Of a stretch of DNA of 64,000 nucleotides, positions 53,002-61,910 are shown in pieces. Location: positions 124,001 through 188,000 of the forward strand of contig NZ_BBYG01000010.1 in NCBI RefSeq assembly GCF_001184025.1, in the 5' to 3' direction. The stretch comes from Streptomyces maremycinicus. Lineage in GTDB: Bacteria > Actinomycetota > Actinomycetes > Streptomycetales > Streptomycetaceae. Both the position numbers and the translations under genes were made by a program. A model generated the notes under the pieces. It was given only the letters and a program-made list of their open reading frames with translations. It was not told the origin of the DNA and searched no databases. Position 1 is the first letter of the stretch, and each line of letters opens with the position of its first letter.

Positions 53002-53336
53002 TCACCGAGGCGGGCGAGCCCCGGCCCGGCGCAGTCCCCGCAGCTCCTCGACCTTCGCCAGCCGGGCGAGACCGAGACAGACCAGGAGCAGCGTGAGGGA
53101 ACCGGCCGCGAGCGCGGTCGCGGCCTCCGGGGTGCCGCCGCCCAGCGCGGCCGCGCACCAGGCGTCGACCGCCCAGCCCGCACCGGCGCCGAGCCCCGCC
53201 GCGCCCAGCAGCCTGCTGTACGTCCGCCGCAGCGCCCCGTCGTCCAGCCGCTCCTTGCCGCCCGCAGCCGTGTGAGTTCGAGGTTGTGGCCGGCGTGTTC
53301 GTCGGCGTCGTGACGGCGGCAGCCCCCGTACACCAC
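53002..53336 (-). pseudogene. Possible frameshifted small membrane-protein gene
   Basis: One leftward frame from GTG 53336 encodes GGCRRHDADEHAGHNLELTR; about 60 bases on, a different frame continues as RLDDGALRRTYSRLLGAAGL, two hydrophobic segments (including SLTLLLVCLGLARLAKV) and a stop at 53002. A 1-2-base indel near 53260 would join them into a protein of about 110 residues. No start exists in the second frame. Alternatively the whole stretch is non-coding. Confidence 0.3.
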
Positions 53337-53407
53337 GAGTGTGCGGGGGCTGCCGCCGCGGGCGGTGCCGGACGAGGGGCGACGGCCGGGTGGTACGGGT
53401 ATCGGGC

Positions 53408-53947
53408 TCAGGAGGCGGAGAGGCCGACGTGTGCCAGGGCCTGTCGGAGCAGGAAGCCGTGTCCGCCCGGCATCTCGCTCTGCACCGCGAGCGAGGCGGC
53501 CTCCTGCGGGCTGAACCACACCAGGTCCAGCGCGTCCTGGCGGGGACGGCAGTCGCCGGTCACCGGCACGATGTAGGCCAGCGACACCGCGTGCTGACGC
53601 GGGTCGTGGTACGGGGTGACGCCCTGCGTGGGGAAGTACTCCGCCACCGTGAACGGCTGGAGCGAGGTCGGCACCCGGGGCAGTGCCACCGGGCCGAGGT
53701 CCTTCTCCAGGTGACGCAACAAGGCGTCCCGGACGCGCTCGTGGTGCAGGACCCGGCCGGAGACCAGGGTCCGGCTGACATTGCCGTCCGGCCCCATCCG
53801 CAGCAGCAGGCCGACGCTGGTGACTTCGCCGCTGTCGTCGACGCGCACGGGCACGGCCTCGACGTACAGGATCGGCATACGGGCGCGTGCCATCTCGAGC
53901 TCGTCGGAGCTCAGCCAACCCGGCGTGGTTTCGGTCAAGTCAGACAT
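53408..53947 (-). CDS. DUF4916 (NUDIX-like) protein
   Basis: A 179-residue protein from ATG 53947. It has a NUDIX-like fold pattern: GWLSSDELEMARARMPILYV, GPDGNVSRTLVSGRVLHHER and a middle VSLAYIVPVTGDC-RPRQDALDLVWFSP. The Nudix-box glutamates are not complete, so hydrolase activity is uncertain. DUF4916 proteins are common in Streptomyces. Confidence 0.75.
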   Translation of the reverse strand: MSDLTETTPGWLSSDELEMARARMPILYVEAVPVRVDDSGEVTSVGLLLRMGPDGNVSRTLVSGRVLHHERVRDALLRHLEKDLGPVALPRVPTSLQPFTVAEYFPTQGVTPYHDPRQHAVSLAYIVPVTGDCRPRQDALDLVWFSPQEAASLAVQSEMPGGHGFLLRQALAHVGLSAS

Positions 53948-53962
53948 TGCTTGATCATACTT

Positions 53963-55108
53963 TCAGTGTCCGTCGGGAAGCCGGTAGACCCGGCGGGCGT
54001 TGTCGGCTCCGGCCCAGCGCGCCAGGCGCAGCGCGTCGGGCAGGCTCAGTTCGTCGGCGTCCACCCGGTCCTGGAGCAGTTCCCCCAGTCCCCTGCGGAA
54101 CGCCAGCGCGCCGAGCCCGTAGAACTCCGCCACACCATAGGCGTCCGAGCTGTACAGCAGTTTGCGGAACGGTGTGATCTCCAGCGCCTCCTCCAGGACC
54201 GCCCGCGCTCGTGGCGGACCCACATGATGCAGGGTGAGCCCCACATCCAGGTAGACCTGCTCGAACACCGCGGCCAGATAGGCGGCCTGCCGCTGGTAGG
54301 GCCAGCAGTGCAGCAGCAGGACCGGGACGGTGCCCGCGGTCAGGTGCAGCCAGTCCGTGAGCAGGCTCGGATCCACCCGGTGCAGCCGGATGTCGTTGTC
54401 GCCGAAACCGGTGTGCAGCTGGAGCGGGAGCCCCAGGTCGACGGCCGTCCACAGCAGGTGCCGGACCAGTACCGGGTCCGCCAGCCGTCCGCCGGCCGTC
54501 AGCCAGCGCCGTGCGGCCCGGGTGACCTCGGCGTCCGGCGGCCGGGCCGGATCGAGGTCGAAACCCGTCCGGTAGGCGGCCACCGACTTGACCGCCACCA
54601 CTCCCGGCCGCCGTACCGCGTCCAGGGCCGCCGCCCGGAACGCGTCGGAGTACCCGTCGGCCTCGACACCCCGCGTGACCACGGCCTCCGCGACGGCCTC
54701 CAGCCGGACGACCTCGTGGGCGACCGCCGGGCCCCCGGCCCCGGCCGCCGCGGCCAGCTCGGCGGGCGTGGTGATCCGGTGCGGGGCGAACCCGGTGTCG
54801 ACGCAGAACACACCGGTCCGCGCGGCGCCGAGGAAGCGCCGGTTCACCTCCCGCGGGCCCAGTTCGGCGCGCCGGGCCAGATAGGCGTCGGCCGGGGCGT
54901 GCCGCTCCAGGTCGAGCAGCGGCGCGCAGTGGCGGCGCACGGCCACCCCGGCGGGCGTGTCGAAGGGCGAGACGCCGGGCCACCGGTCGCCCTCGGTGAG
55001 CAACGCCTCGAAGCCCGGCCGGTCCAGGGGGCCGGTGACGACGCCGTGGCAGTGATGGTCCACCAGTTCCAGCTCGGCGAGCGCCTCGTGGACCGGTCCG
55101 CCGGCCAT
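53963..55108 (-). CDS. Amidohydrolase (FluG N-terminal type)
   Basis: A 381-residue protein from ATG 55108. Metal-binding VDHHCHGVV near the N-terminus, LQLHTGFGDND and LLLHCWPYQRQAAYLA in the middle and SSDAYGVAEFYGL near the end are TIM-barrel amidohydrolase motifs of the group found fused to glutamine synthetase in fungal FluG. It is read with the glutamine-synthetase-like gene upstream: one base separates their coding regions. Likely hydrolyses an amide formed by that ligase, or in a degradative route; substrate unknown. Confidence 0.85.
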   Translation of the reverse strand: MAGGPVHEALAELELVDHHCHGVVTGPLDRPGFEALLTEGDRWPGVSPFDTPAGVAVRRHCAPLLDLERHAPADAYLARRAELGPREVNRRFLGAARTGVFCVDTGFAPHRITTPAELAAAAGAGGPAVAHEVVRLEAVAEAVVTRGVEADGYSDAFRAAALDAVRRPGVVAVKSVAAYRTGFDLDPARPPDAEVTRAARRWLTAGGRLADPVLVRHLLWTAVDLGLPLQLHTGFGDNDIRLHRVDPSLLTDWLHLTAGTVPVLLLHCWPYQRQAAYLAAVFEQVYLDVGLTLHHVGPPRARAVLEEALEITPFRKLLYSSDAYGVAEFYGLGALAFRRGLGELLQDRVDADELSLPDALRLARWAGADNARRVYRLPDGH

Positions 55109-55109
55109 G

Positions 55110-56513
55110 TCAGTACTTCCAGCGGTAGGCCGCGGCCACCCGCTCGTCGTCGAGCCCTTCGACGGCGTCGATCTCGCCCTGCCGTACGGCGCTCACGGCG
55201 TCGGCGAGGACCGGGCCGAGCGCGGCCCGCAGCACCTCGTCCCGGCGGAACGCGGCGAGGGCCTCGGCGAGCGAGGACGGCAGCCGGCGCACGCCCCGGG
55301 CGGCGGCCTCCCCGGCGCCGAGCCGTGCCGGGTCCCCGGTCGTCTCCTCGGGCAGGACGGCGCCCTCCGCGAGCCCGGCCAGCCCGGCGCCGATCACGCA
55401 GCCGAGCGCGAGGTACGGGTTGGCGGCCAGGTCGACCGGCTTGACCTCCAGGTTCGCCTGCTCCGCGCGCCGGCCCGCCGTCCCGCGCACCAGGCGCAGC
55501 GCACACTCGCGGGTCTCCAGACCCCAGGCGGTGAACACCCCGGCCCACTGGGACGGCTTGAGGCGCAGATGGCTCGCCGGGCTGGGCGCGGTCACCGCCG
55601 TGAGGGCCGGGAGGCGGGCCAGCACCCCGGCCGCGAACGCCTCCGCCTCGGGTGTCAGGCCGTGCCGCCGCGCGCCGCCCGCGTGCAGGTTCGTGCCGTC
55701 CCGCCAGGCGGAGAGATGGAGGTGCCCGCCGTTGCCGACCCCTTCCGCGACGACGGCGGGGGAGAAGGACACCCGCAGGCCGTGGCTCCGGGCCAGCGCG
55801 CGGATCGTCTGACGGACCAGGACGCTGCGGTCGGCCGCCGCGACCGGGTCGAGCGCGCCCACGGAGATCTCGAACTGCCCCGGCGCGTACTCCGGGTGGA
55901 TCTGGTCGACGTCCACGCCCTGCGCCGCGCAGGCGGCCAGCAGCTCGGCGGTGTACGCGCTCAGCTCGACCTGCCGGGTCGCGCCGTACGCCGGTCCGGT
56001 GGCCGCCGGGACGAACTCGCCCGCGGGAGCCGAGTCCAGGCCGACCGTCCACTCGATCTCGACGGCCGCCTTGAAGGCGAGCCCGTGCTCGCGGGCCGCG
56101 TCCGCGACCACGCGGCGCAGAAAGGTGCGGGAGCAGCCGGGGTGCCGCTCCCCGTCCTGGGTGACGCGGTCGACCGGCGCCCAGGCCCACCCGGGCTGCC
56201 CGGCCAGCGCCACGAGCCGGTCGAGGTCCGGGTACAGCCTCAGGTCGCCGTCCGGGGAGCCCAGCACGTCGGTCGCGACGATGTGGTCGTTCGCCAGGAA
56301 CGTGTCGAACACCGGTGACATGCCGACGCCCCAGGCCACCGCCGAGGCCAGCCCGGCCGTGGGGATCGTCTTGACCCGGCCGACGCCCGCCGTGTCGACG
56401 TAGGCCAGGACGATCCCGTGCACGCCTCTCGCCGCCAGCTCGCCGCCGAGCGCGCCGGCCCGCTCGACCTCTCCGGGACGCCCGCCGGGGACGGGATCGG
56501 CAAGGGTGGTCAT
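55110..56513 (-). CDS. Glutamine synthetase-family ligase
   Basis: A 467-residue protein from ATG 56513. GS motifs: FDTFLANDHIVATDVLG, the metal-binding KAAVEIEWTVGLDS, HPEYAPGQFEISVG, and GVGNGGHLHLSAWRDG before ASHLRLKPSQWAGVFTAWG. Adenylylation Tyr of GSI-alpha and the N-terminal beta-grasp are not classical. It belongs to the gamma-glutamylpolyamine/FluG-like group rather than housekeeping GS. Its partner amidohydrolase follows in the same operon. Confidence 0.85.
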   Translation of the reverse strand: MTTLADPVPGGRPGEVERAGALGGELAARGVHGIVLAYVDTAGVGRVKTIPTAGLASAVAWGVGMSPVFDTFLANDHIVATDVLGSPDGDLRLYPDLDRLVALAGQPGWAWAPVDRVTQDGERHPGCSRTFLRRVVADAAREHGLAFKAAVEIEWTVGLDSAPAGEFVPAATGPAYGATRQVELSAYTAELLAACAAQGVDVDQIHPEYAPGQFEISVGALDPVAAADRSVLVRQTIRALARSHGLRVSFSPAVVAEGVGNGGHLHLSAWRDGTNLHAGGARRHGLTPEAEAFAAGVLARLPALTAVTAPSPASHLRLKPSQWAGVFTAWGLETRECALRLVRGTAGRRAEQANLEVKPVDLAANPYLALGCVIGAGLAGLAEGAVLPEETTGDPARLGAGEAAARGVRRLPSSLAEALAAFRRDEVLRAALGPVLADAVSAVRQGEIDAVEGLDDERVAAAYRWKY

Positions 56514-56556
56514 ACGTCCTCCACGGTCGGTACGTCCGGTGCGTGCCGTACGTCCG

Positions 56557-57348
56557 TCAGGGTTTCACGGCCACCGCTCCGTACTGCGGCACCACCGCGA
56601 GGGAGTCGGCCTCGCCGCGCCAGCGCGAGCAGGACACCAGGCCCGGCTCCAGCAGCTCCAGACCCTCGAAGAACGCGGCGATCTCCTTGCCGCCGCGGGC
56701 GGTGATCGGCGGGGTGGCGTTCTCGTTCCAGAACTTCATCGCCGGGATCTGGCCCTCGCCGCCCACCTCGCTGTCGTGGGTGGGGTGCGTGAGCACCAGG
56801 AAGCTGCCGGAGGGGACGTCGGCCATGACCTCGCGGACGATGTCCCGGGCCGCCTCGTAGTCCAGGACGAAGTTCAGGATGCCCAGCATCATCACCGCGA
56901 CCGGGCGGTCGAAGTCCAGGGTGCCCGCCGCGCGTTCGAGGATCTGGGCCGGGTCGTGCACGTCGGCGTCGATGTAGTCGGTGACGCCCTCGGTGGTGCC
57001 GGTCAGCAGCGTACGGGCGTGTGCCAGCACGATGGGGTCGTTGTCGACGTACACGATCCGCGACGCGGGCGCGACGCGCTGCGCGATCTCGTGGGTGTTG
57101 TCGGCCGTCGGCAGTCCGGTGCCGATGTCGAGGAACTGCCGCACCCCGCGCTCCTCGGCGAGGAACCGCACCGCCTGTCCCAGGAACCAGCGGTCCGCGC
57201 GCGCGATCTCCCTGATGAGCGGGAACATCCCGGCGACGTGCTCGCCGACCCGCTGGTCGACCTCGTAGTTGTCCTTGCCGCCGATCCAGTAGTTCCACAC
57301 CCGCGCGTTGTGCGCGACGCTGGTGTCCAGCCGTGCCGACCCGCTCAC
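56557..57348 (-). CDS. SAM-dependent methyltransferase (DUF574)
   Basis: A 263-residue protein from GTG 57348 with AGGGG 7 nt ahead. DUF574 pattern: ARVWNYWIGGKDNYEVDQRV, LDIGTGLPTADNTHEIAQ (SAM-binding loop) and IVYVDNDPIVLAHART. This family is abundant in Streptomyces; substrates are mostly unknown. It is leftward and divergent to the HAD gene. Confidence 0.88.
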   Translation of the reverse strand: MSGSARLDTSVAHNARVWNYWIGGKDNYEVDQRVGEHVAGMFPLIREIARADRWFLGQAVRFLAEERGVRQFLDIGTGLPTADNTHEIAQRVAPASRIVYVDNDPIVLAHARTLLTGTTEGVTDYIDADVHDPAQILERAAGTLDFDRPVAVMMLGILNFVLDYEAARDIVREVMADVPSGSFLVLTHPTHDSEVGGEGQIPAMKFWNENATPPITARGGKEIAAFFEGLELLEPGLVSCSRWRGEADSLAVVPQYGAVAVKP

Positions 57349-57469
57349 CCGAGAGCCCCTTCTCACGTCCTGCCCGTGTCACGGGCCTCCGTCCGCCATT
57401 GTGCCGCCGGATGATCACCGTTGTCCCCGGTAGGGTGAAAATCCGGTGATCCCGTACAGGAAGCAGGCC

Positions 57470-58324
57470 ATGCCCTACTCGCACGCCCCCCGCCCGACCG
57501 CGTCCGCGTCCCCGGCGGGTCCCGTCGACATCCGGCTGGTCGTCACCGACATGGACGGCACGCTGCTCGACGACGACAAGAAGATCCCCGAGGGGCTGTG
57601 GGAGACCCTGGCGCGGCTGCGGGAGCGCGGGGTGCTGTTCACCCCGGCGAGCGGACGCCAGTACGCCACCCTGGCCGCGGAGTTCGCCGAGGTCGCCGAC
57701 GGCATGGTGTTCATAGCGGAGAACGGCACGTACGTGGTCCGTGACGGGGAGGAGCTGAGCTCCGATCCGCTGGCGCCGGGTGTGGTCGCGCGGGTGATGG
57801 AGGCCGTGCGCGGGCTCACCGCCGACGGCGTCGACGTGGGCGCCGTCGTCTGCGGGAAGCGGTCCGCGTACGTCGAGCGGGCCGACGAGGCGTTCCTGGC
57901 CGAGGTGCGCCGCTACTACGTGCGGCACCGGGTCGTCGAGGACGTCACCGCCGTCGACGACGACATCATCAAGGTCGCCCTCTTCGACTTCGGGTCCGCC
58001 GAGCGGACCACCGCCCCGGCGCTCGCGCCCTTCGCGGGCACCCACCAGGTCGTAGTCTCCGGCGAGCACTGGGTCGACGTCATGAACCGCACCGCGAACA
58101 AGGGCGCCGCACTGCGCGCCCTCCAGCGGGAGCTGGGCATCACGCCCGCGCAGACGATGGTGTTCGGCGACTACCTCAACGACCTGGAGATGCTGGACGC
58201 CGCCGACTGGTCGTTCGCCATGGCCAACGCGCACCCGGAGGTCGTCCGCCGGGCCCGCCACCTCGCGCCCTCCAACAACGACAACGGGGTGCTGCGCACC
58301 GTCACACGCCTGCTGGACCTCTGA
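57470..58324 (+). CDS. HAD-family phosphatase (Cof type)
   Basis: A 284-residue protein from ATG 57470 with AGGAAG ahead. HAD motif I DMDGTLLDDD (residues about 23-32), the TPASGRQYATL region, and motif IV GDYLNDLEMLDAAD near the C-terminus. Cap and size match Cof-type sugar-phosphate phosphatases. Substrate not predictable. Confidence 0.9.
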   Translation: MPYSHAPRPTASASPAGPVDIRLVVTDMDGTLLDDDKKIPEGLWETLARLRERGVLFTPASGRQYATLAAEFAEVADGMVFIAENGTYVVRDGEELSSDPLAPGVVARVMEAVRGLTADGVDVGAVVCGKRSAYVERADEAFLAEVRRYYVRHRVVEDVTAVDDDIIKVALFDFGSAERTTAPALAPFAGTHQVVVSGEHWVDVMNRTANKGAALRALQRELGITPAQTMVFGDYLNDLEMLDAADWSFAMANAHPEVVRRARHLAPSNNDNGVLRTVTRLLDL

Positions 58325-58329
58325 GGCCC

Positions 58330-58440
58330 GAGGCCTGCGGCCCGACGCCTTGAGCTTGGGGTCTGCGGCCTTGAGCCCTGGGTCCGCGGCCTGAGGCCTG
58401 AGGTCCGAGGCCGGAAGCGCCGAGGTCCGAGGTCCCGGGC
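58330..58440. repeat. Degenerate GGCC/TGAGG-rich repeat
   Basis: A run of short near-repeats (units like GGCCTGAGGCCTGAGGTCC) fills the space between the HAD and M20 genes. No hairpin of terminator strength or coding frame stands out. Confidence 0.45.
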
Positions 58441-58546
58441 GGGTCCGGCCTCCTCCGGACGGGAAGCCGCGGCCCGGTGGGAAGCCACGGCCACGATCGC
58501 GCCCGTCGGCTGCGGCCGGCCGGGCCGCTCTCCTAGGCTGCGCGGT

Positions 58547-59791
58547 ATGACCGAACCGGCCGTCGTCGCCCGCCTCGCCCAGGACGTCACCTCGGGACTC
58601 GAACCCGGGCGGCTGGCGGATTTCTACCAGGACCTGCACCGCCACCCCGAGCTGTCCTTCCAGGAGCACCGCACCGCCGCGAAGCTGGCCCTGCGGCTGC
58701 GCGCGGCCGGGTTCGAGGTGACGGAGGGGGTGGCCCGCACCGGCGTCGTCGGGGTGCTCGTGAACGGCGACGGGCCGGTGGTGTGGCTGCGCGGCGACAT
58801 GGACGCGCTGCCCGTGCGGGAGGCGACCGGGCTGCCGTACGCCTCGACCGTCGACGGGCTGATGCACGCCTGCGGCCACGATCTGCACGTCACCTGGCTC
58901 GGGGCGGCCGCCGAGTCGCTCGCCGCCGCCCGCGAGGCCTGGTCCGGGACGCTCGTCGTCGTCGGGCAGCCCGCGGAGGAGGCCGGCGGCGGAGCGGCGG
59001 CGATGGTCGCGGACGGCGTCCACACCCGATTCCCGCGCCCGGACGTGCTGTTCGGCCAGCACGCGGCACCGGGGCTCGCCGGTTTCTACCCGCACACGCC
59101 CGGCCTGACCCTGTCGGCCTCGGACGACGTCGACGTCGTCGTGCACGGGGTCGGCGGCCACGGTTCACGGCCCGAGTCGACGGTCGACCCGGTCGTCACG
59201 GCCGCGTACGTCGTGACCAGGCTCCAGACCGTGGTGGCGCGCGAGATCGCGGCCCGCGAGCCGGTGGTCCTGACGGTGGGGAGCTTCCACGCCGGGACGA
59301 GCTCCAACATCATCCCGGCCGAGGCGCGGCTCACGCTGAACGTGCGCACCCAGGACACCCGGGTGCGCGAGCGGGTTCTCGCCGCGATCGGACGGGTCGT
59401 CGAGGGGGAGTGCGCCGCCGCGGGCTGCCCCGTCCCGCCCGAGATCACGGTCCACCCCGGCTGCCCGAACACCGTCAACGACGCCGCCCTGGACGGGGAG
59501 ATCGCCGCGGTGCACCGCGAACTCTTCGGTGAGCACACGGTGTTCGACTTCGGGCAGGCACTGGGCAGCGAGGACTTCTCGCTGCTCGCCCCGGCGGGCG
59601 TGCCGTACGACTTCTGGTATGTGACGTCGACCCCGGCGCCCCTGTGGGAGGCGGCGCCGGGGGAGGAGCTGCGGGAGAAGTTCGAGGGGGTGCCCGGGAA
59701 CCACAGCCCGTTGTTCGCGCCGGACCTGTCCGTGCTGGTGCCGGGAGTGCGCACGCTGGTGTCGGCGGCGCTCTCCCGGCTCACCGGCTGA
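58547..59791 (+). CDS. M20-family amidohydrolase
   Basis: A 414-residue protein from ATG 58547. Metal ligands include DLHRHPELSFQEHRTA, the HACGHDLHVTW motif and GQPAEEAGGGAAAM; the dimerisation domain and SSNIIPAEARLTLNVRT are typical of IAA-amino-acid/hippurate hydrolases. It likely removes acyl groups from amino acids. It runs alone, following a degenerate repeat. Confidence 0.9.
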   Translation: MTEPAVVARLAQDVTSGLEPGRLADFYQDLHRHPELSFQEHRTAAKLALRLRAAGFEVTEGVARTGVVGVLVNGDGPVVWLRGDMDALPVREATGLPYASTVDGLMHACGHDLHVTWLGAAAESLAAAREAWSGTLVVVGQPAEEAGGGAAAMVADGVHTRFPRPDVLFGQHAAPGLAGFYPHTPGLTLSASDDVDVVVHGVGGHGSRPESTVDPVVTAAYVVTRLQTVVAREIAAREPVVLTVGSFHAGTSSNIIPAEARLTLNVRTQDTRVRERVLAAIGRVVEGECAAAGCPVPPEITVHPGCPNTVNDAALDGEIAAVHRELFGEHTVFDFGQALGSEDFSLLAPAGVPYDFWYVTSTPAPLWEAAPGEELREKFEGVPGNHSPLFAPDLSVLVPGVRTLVSAALSRLTG

Positions 59792-59815
59792 GTCCCGGGC
59801 GTCCCGCGCGGTACC

Positions 59816-60148
59816 TCAGGGCTTGAGCGGATCGTGGCCGATCGTCATCAGACGGTGGCGTCCGCGGGTGTCCCGGGCACTGGGCTCGTTCTCCGCGTCC
59901 GCCTGCTCCGCGACCGTGTCCACGACCCGGTACATCACGCGGACGTCGTCGTCGGTCAGGTCGGTCCGCCGTTTCTGGAGGATCGCCAGCACATGCTGCC
60001 CGGTGGGGGTCCCCGCCTCCTCGGGCAGCGGCTCGGCGTTCTCGTCGGCGTCGCGCACCCGCAGCCAGGCGGCCAGCTCCTGCGAGGTCATGTTCACCGC
60101 GCGATGGAAGTCCTCCCACAGCGCGTCGAGTTCGAGCGCGTCGGTCAT
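59816..60148 (-). CDS. DUF3140 protein
   Basis: A 110-residue protein from ATG 60148. Pattern DALWEDFHRAVNMTSQELAA with RRTDLTDDDVRVMYRVVDTV is DUF3140, a small actinobacterial family proposed to bind DNA. It is leftward, 48 bp after the Dps stop, so it may be in the same operon. Confidence 0.82.
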   Translation of the reverse strand: MTDALELDALWEDFHRAVNMTSQELAAWLRVRDADENAEPLPEEAGTPTGQHVLAILQKRRTDLTDDDVRVMYRVVDTVAEQADAENEPSARDTRGRHRLMTIGHDPLKP

Positions 60149-60196
60149 GACGGTGCGTCGCTCCTTTCCTGGATCAGCTCTCGCGCGGCTTCTCGA

Positions 60197-60679
60197 TCAG
60201 CTCTCGCGCGGCCAGTTCTCCGCCTCGAACATCCACCGCTGCTTCTCCAGCTCGGCGGTGATGCCGATCAGCAGGTCCTGGGTGACCGGATCCGCTTCCT
60301 CGGTCGCCGTGATCCGTTCCCGCAGCCGTGCGATCGCCGCGCCCAGCGTCTCCGCGATCAGCTGGACGACGTCCTCGTCGCGCAGCCAGCCGTCCTTCGG
60401 CGACGGCAGGGTGAACGCCGACGCGATCGTCTCCGGACGGCCGTCGGGCGGCAGGCCCAGCGCCGCGGCGCGCTCCGCCACCGTGTCCGAGAACGTACGG
60501 GCGGTCGAGACGACCTCGTCGAGCTGGAGGTGGATCGAGCGGAACCGGGGTCCGACGATGTTCCAGTGCGCCTGCTTCCCGATCAGGGACAGGCCCAGAA
60601 GGTCCACGAGGGTGGTCTGCAACGCGTCGAAGGTGACCTGGCGGGCCGGTTCGGGCAGGGGGCTCTTCACGACAGTCAT
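60197..60679 (-). CDS. dps: Dps-family ferritin-like protein
   Basis: A 160-residue protein from ATG 60679. Ferroxidase residues in LIGKQAHWNIVGPRFRSIH and the LDEVVSTARTFSDTVAERAA helix match Dps. Dps proteins oxidise and store iron and protect DNA in stress. It overlaps the whiB stop (ATGA), giving a whiB-dps operon. Confidence 0.92.
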   Translation of the reverse strand: MTVVKSPLPEPARQVTFDALQTTLVDLLGLSLIGKQAHWNIVGPRFRSIHLQLDEVVSTARTFSDTVAERAAALGLPPDGRPETIASAFTLPSPKDGWLRDEDVVQLIAETLGAAIARLRERITATEEADPVTQDLLIGITAELEKQRWMFEAENWPRES

Positions 60680-60933
60680 GCGGTGCTCCTTGTCGTCGCG
60701 TCGTGTCTGGCGGTACGGAGCAGTTCCGCGCGTTCCTCCTCGCCGGTCCCGCCCCACACGCCCGAGGTCCGTCCGATCGCGAAGGCGTAGGACAGGCACT
60801 CGGAGCACACCGTGCAGCGGGCGCAGACGCGTTTCGCCGCCGCGACGTCGCGCAGGGCGGGTCCGCTCGTGCCCACGGGGAAGAACAACTCGGGGTCCTC
60901 GCCCACACAGGCGGCACTGCGCAACCACTCCAT
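60676..60933 (-). CDS. WhiB-family regulator
   Basis: An 85-residue protein from ATG 60933. Cysteines C9, C37, C40 and C46 have Wbl spacing (plus an extra C43), followed by GVWGG (about residues 59-63). The size is that of a small host Wbl. It overlaps dps by four bases, so an iron-sulfur redox sensor and an iron-storage protein are made together. Confidence 0.88.
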   Translation of the reverse strand: MEWLRSAACVGEDPELFFPVGTSGPALRDVAAAKRVCARCTVCSECLSYAFAIGRTSGVWGGTGEEERAELLRTARHDATTRSTA

Positions 60934-60999
60934 GCAGGCGCGGGTGCCCCGGTCACACCACCGCAAACAGCCGCAACCCGTTCCGCCCCGGCGGCCGTC

Positions 61000-61800
61000 T
61001 CAGGTGGCGGGCACACCGTCCAGGAAGCGGATCACGTCCGCGAACACCTCGGCGCGGTTCGTCTCGTGGAAGACCTCGTGCCGGGCTCCCGGGTAGATCC
61101 GCTCGGTCGGCGTACCGCCGCTCAGCCGCTCGACGCCGGTCCGGCTGCCGGGCAGCGGGACCAGCCGGTCGTCCTCCCCGTGCAGCCACAGCAGGGGCAG
61201 CGGGCCGATGTCGCCGCCCGCGGACACGGTCTCCAGGGTCCGCGCGAACGCCTCCAGCGTCGGCCGCTTCATCGGCCCGTGCCAGACCAGCTCGTCCGCC
61301 GCGTAGGCCGCGCCCACCGCGGGATCGCGGGAGAGGGCGGCGGGCGAGACGGGGAGGTCGGGGATCTCCGTGTGCGCCAGCAGCCGTCCGGGCAGCTCCC
61401 AGCCGCCGATCACCGGGCCGGACAGCACGAGCGCGGCGAGGGTGTCGCCGTACCGCTGGGCGTAGCGTGCCGCGATCAGGCCGCCCATGGAGTGCCCGAT
61501 CACGATCGACGGGAGGCCCGGGTACGCCTCCCCGGCGAGCCCTGCCACGGCGCGCACATCGGTGACCACGTCCTCGAAGTCCTCGATCACCACGCGCTCG
61601 CCCGCCGATCTGCCGTGCCCCATGTGGTCGGGGGCGAAGACGGCCGCGCCGTGCCCGGTCAGGACGCCGGCGAGTTCCCCGTAGCGGCCGGCGTGCTCGC
61701 CGTAGCCGTGCACCAGCAGCACGACGCGGCGGGGGCGCGGCGGGGACCACTCGTGCACGGCGATCGTGCCGCGGGTCCCGGTCAGGACGTGCTCGGTCAT
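61000..61800 (-). CDS. Alpha/beta-hydrolase (monoacylglycerol lipase-like)
   Basis: A 266-residue protein from ATG 61800. Motifs: LLVHGYGEHAGRYGELA, APDHMGHGRSAGER, the nucleophile elbow GHSMGG and a WLHGEDDRLVPL near the end give a complete Ser-Asp-His triad of the MGL group. It cleaves monoacylglycerols or related esters. It runs leftward beside the thiolase gene, which has a divergent promoter. Confidence 0.88.
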   Translation of the reverse strand: MTEHVLTGTRGTIAVHEWSPPRPRRVVLLVHGYGEHAGRYGELAGVLTGHGAAVFAPDHMGHGRSAGERVVIEDFEDVVTDVRAVAGLAGEAYPGLPSIVIGHSMGGLIAARYAQRYGDTLAALVLSGPVIGGWELPGRLLAHTEIPDLPVSPAALSRDPAVGAAYAADELVWHGPMKRPTLEAFARTLETVSAGGDIGPLPLLWLHGEDDRLVPLPGSRTGVERLSGGTPTERIYPGARHEVFHETNRAEVFADVIRFLDGVPAT

Positions 61801-61883
61801 CGCTCCTCCAGCTGCGCCGGCTCTGTCGGTGAAGGCTTCGGGGAATCTTCCCAGCGGTCGGGCCGGGGTCTATAGTCGAAAAC

Positions 61884-61894
61884 TAGCAGTGCTA
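61884..61894. promoter_or_regulatory. TAGCA-G-TGCTA palindrome before thiolase
   Basis: An 11-bp perfect palindrome lies 16 bp upstream of the GTG start, just before AAGGAG. This is the place where a TetR-type regulator of fatty-acid genes would bind. TATAGT at about 61871 may be a -10. Confidence 0.5.
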
Positions 61895-61910
61895 ATCAAG
61901 GAGTCCTGAC

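Noticed and set aside
56510..59161. 883-codon leftward open frame across four genes
   Set aside because: It is antisense to HAD and M20 genes that have full catalytic motifs; composition is typical of a shadow frame.
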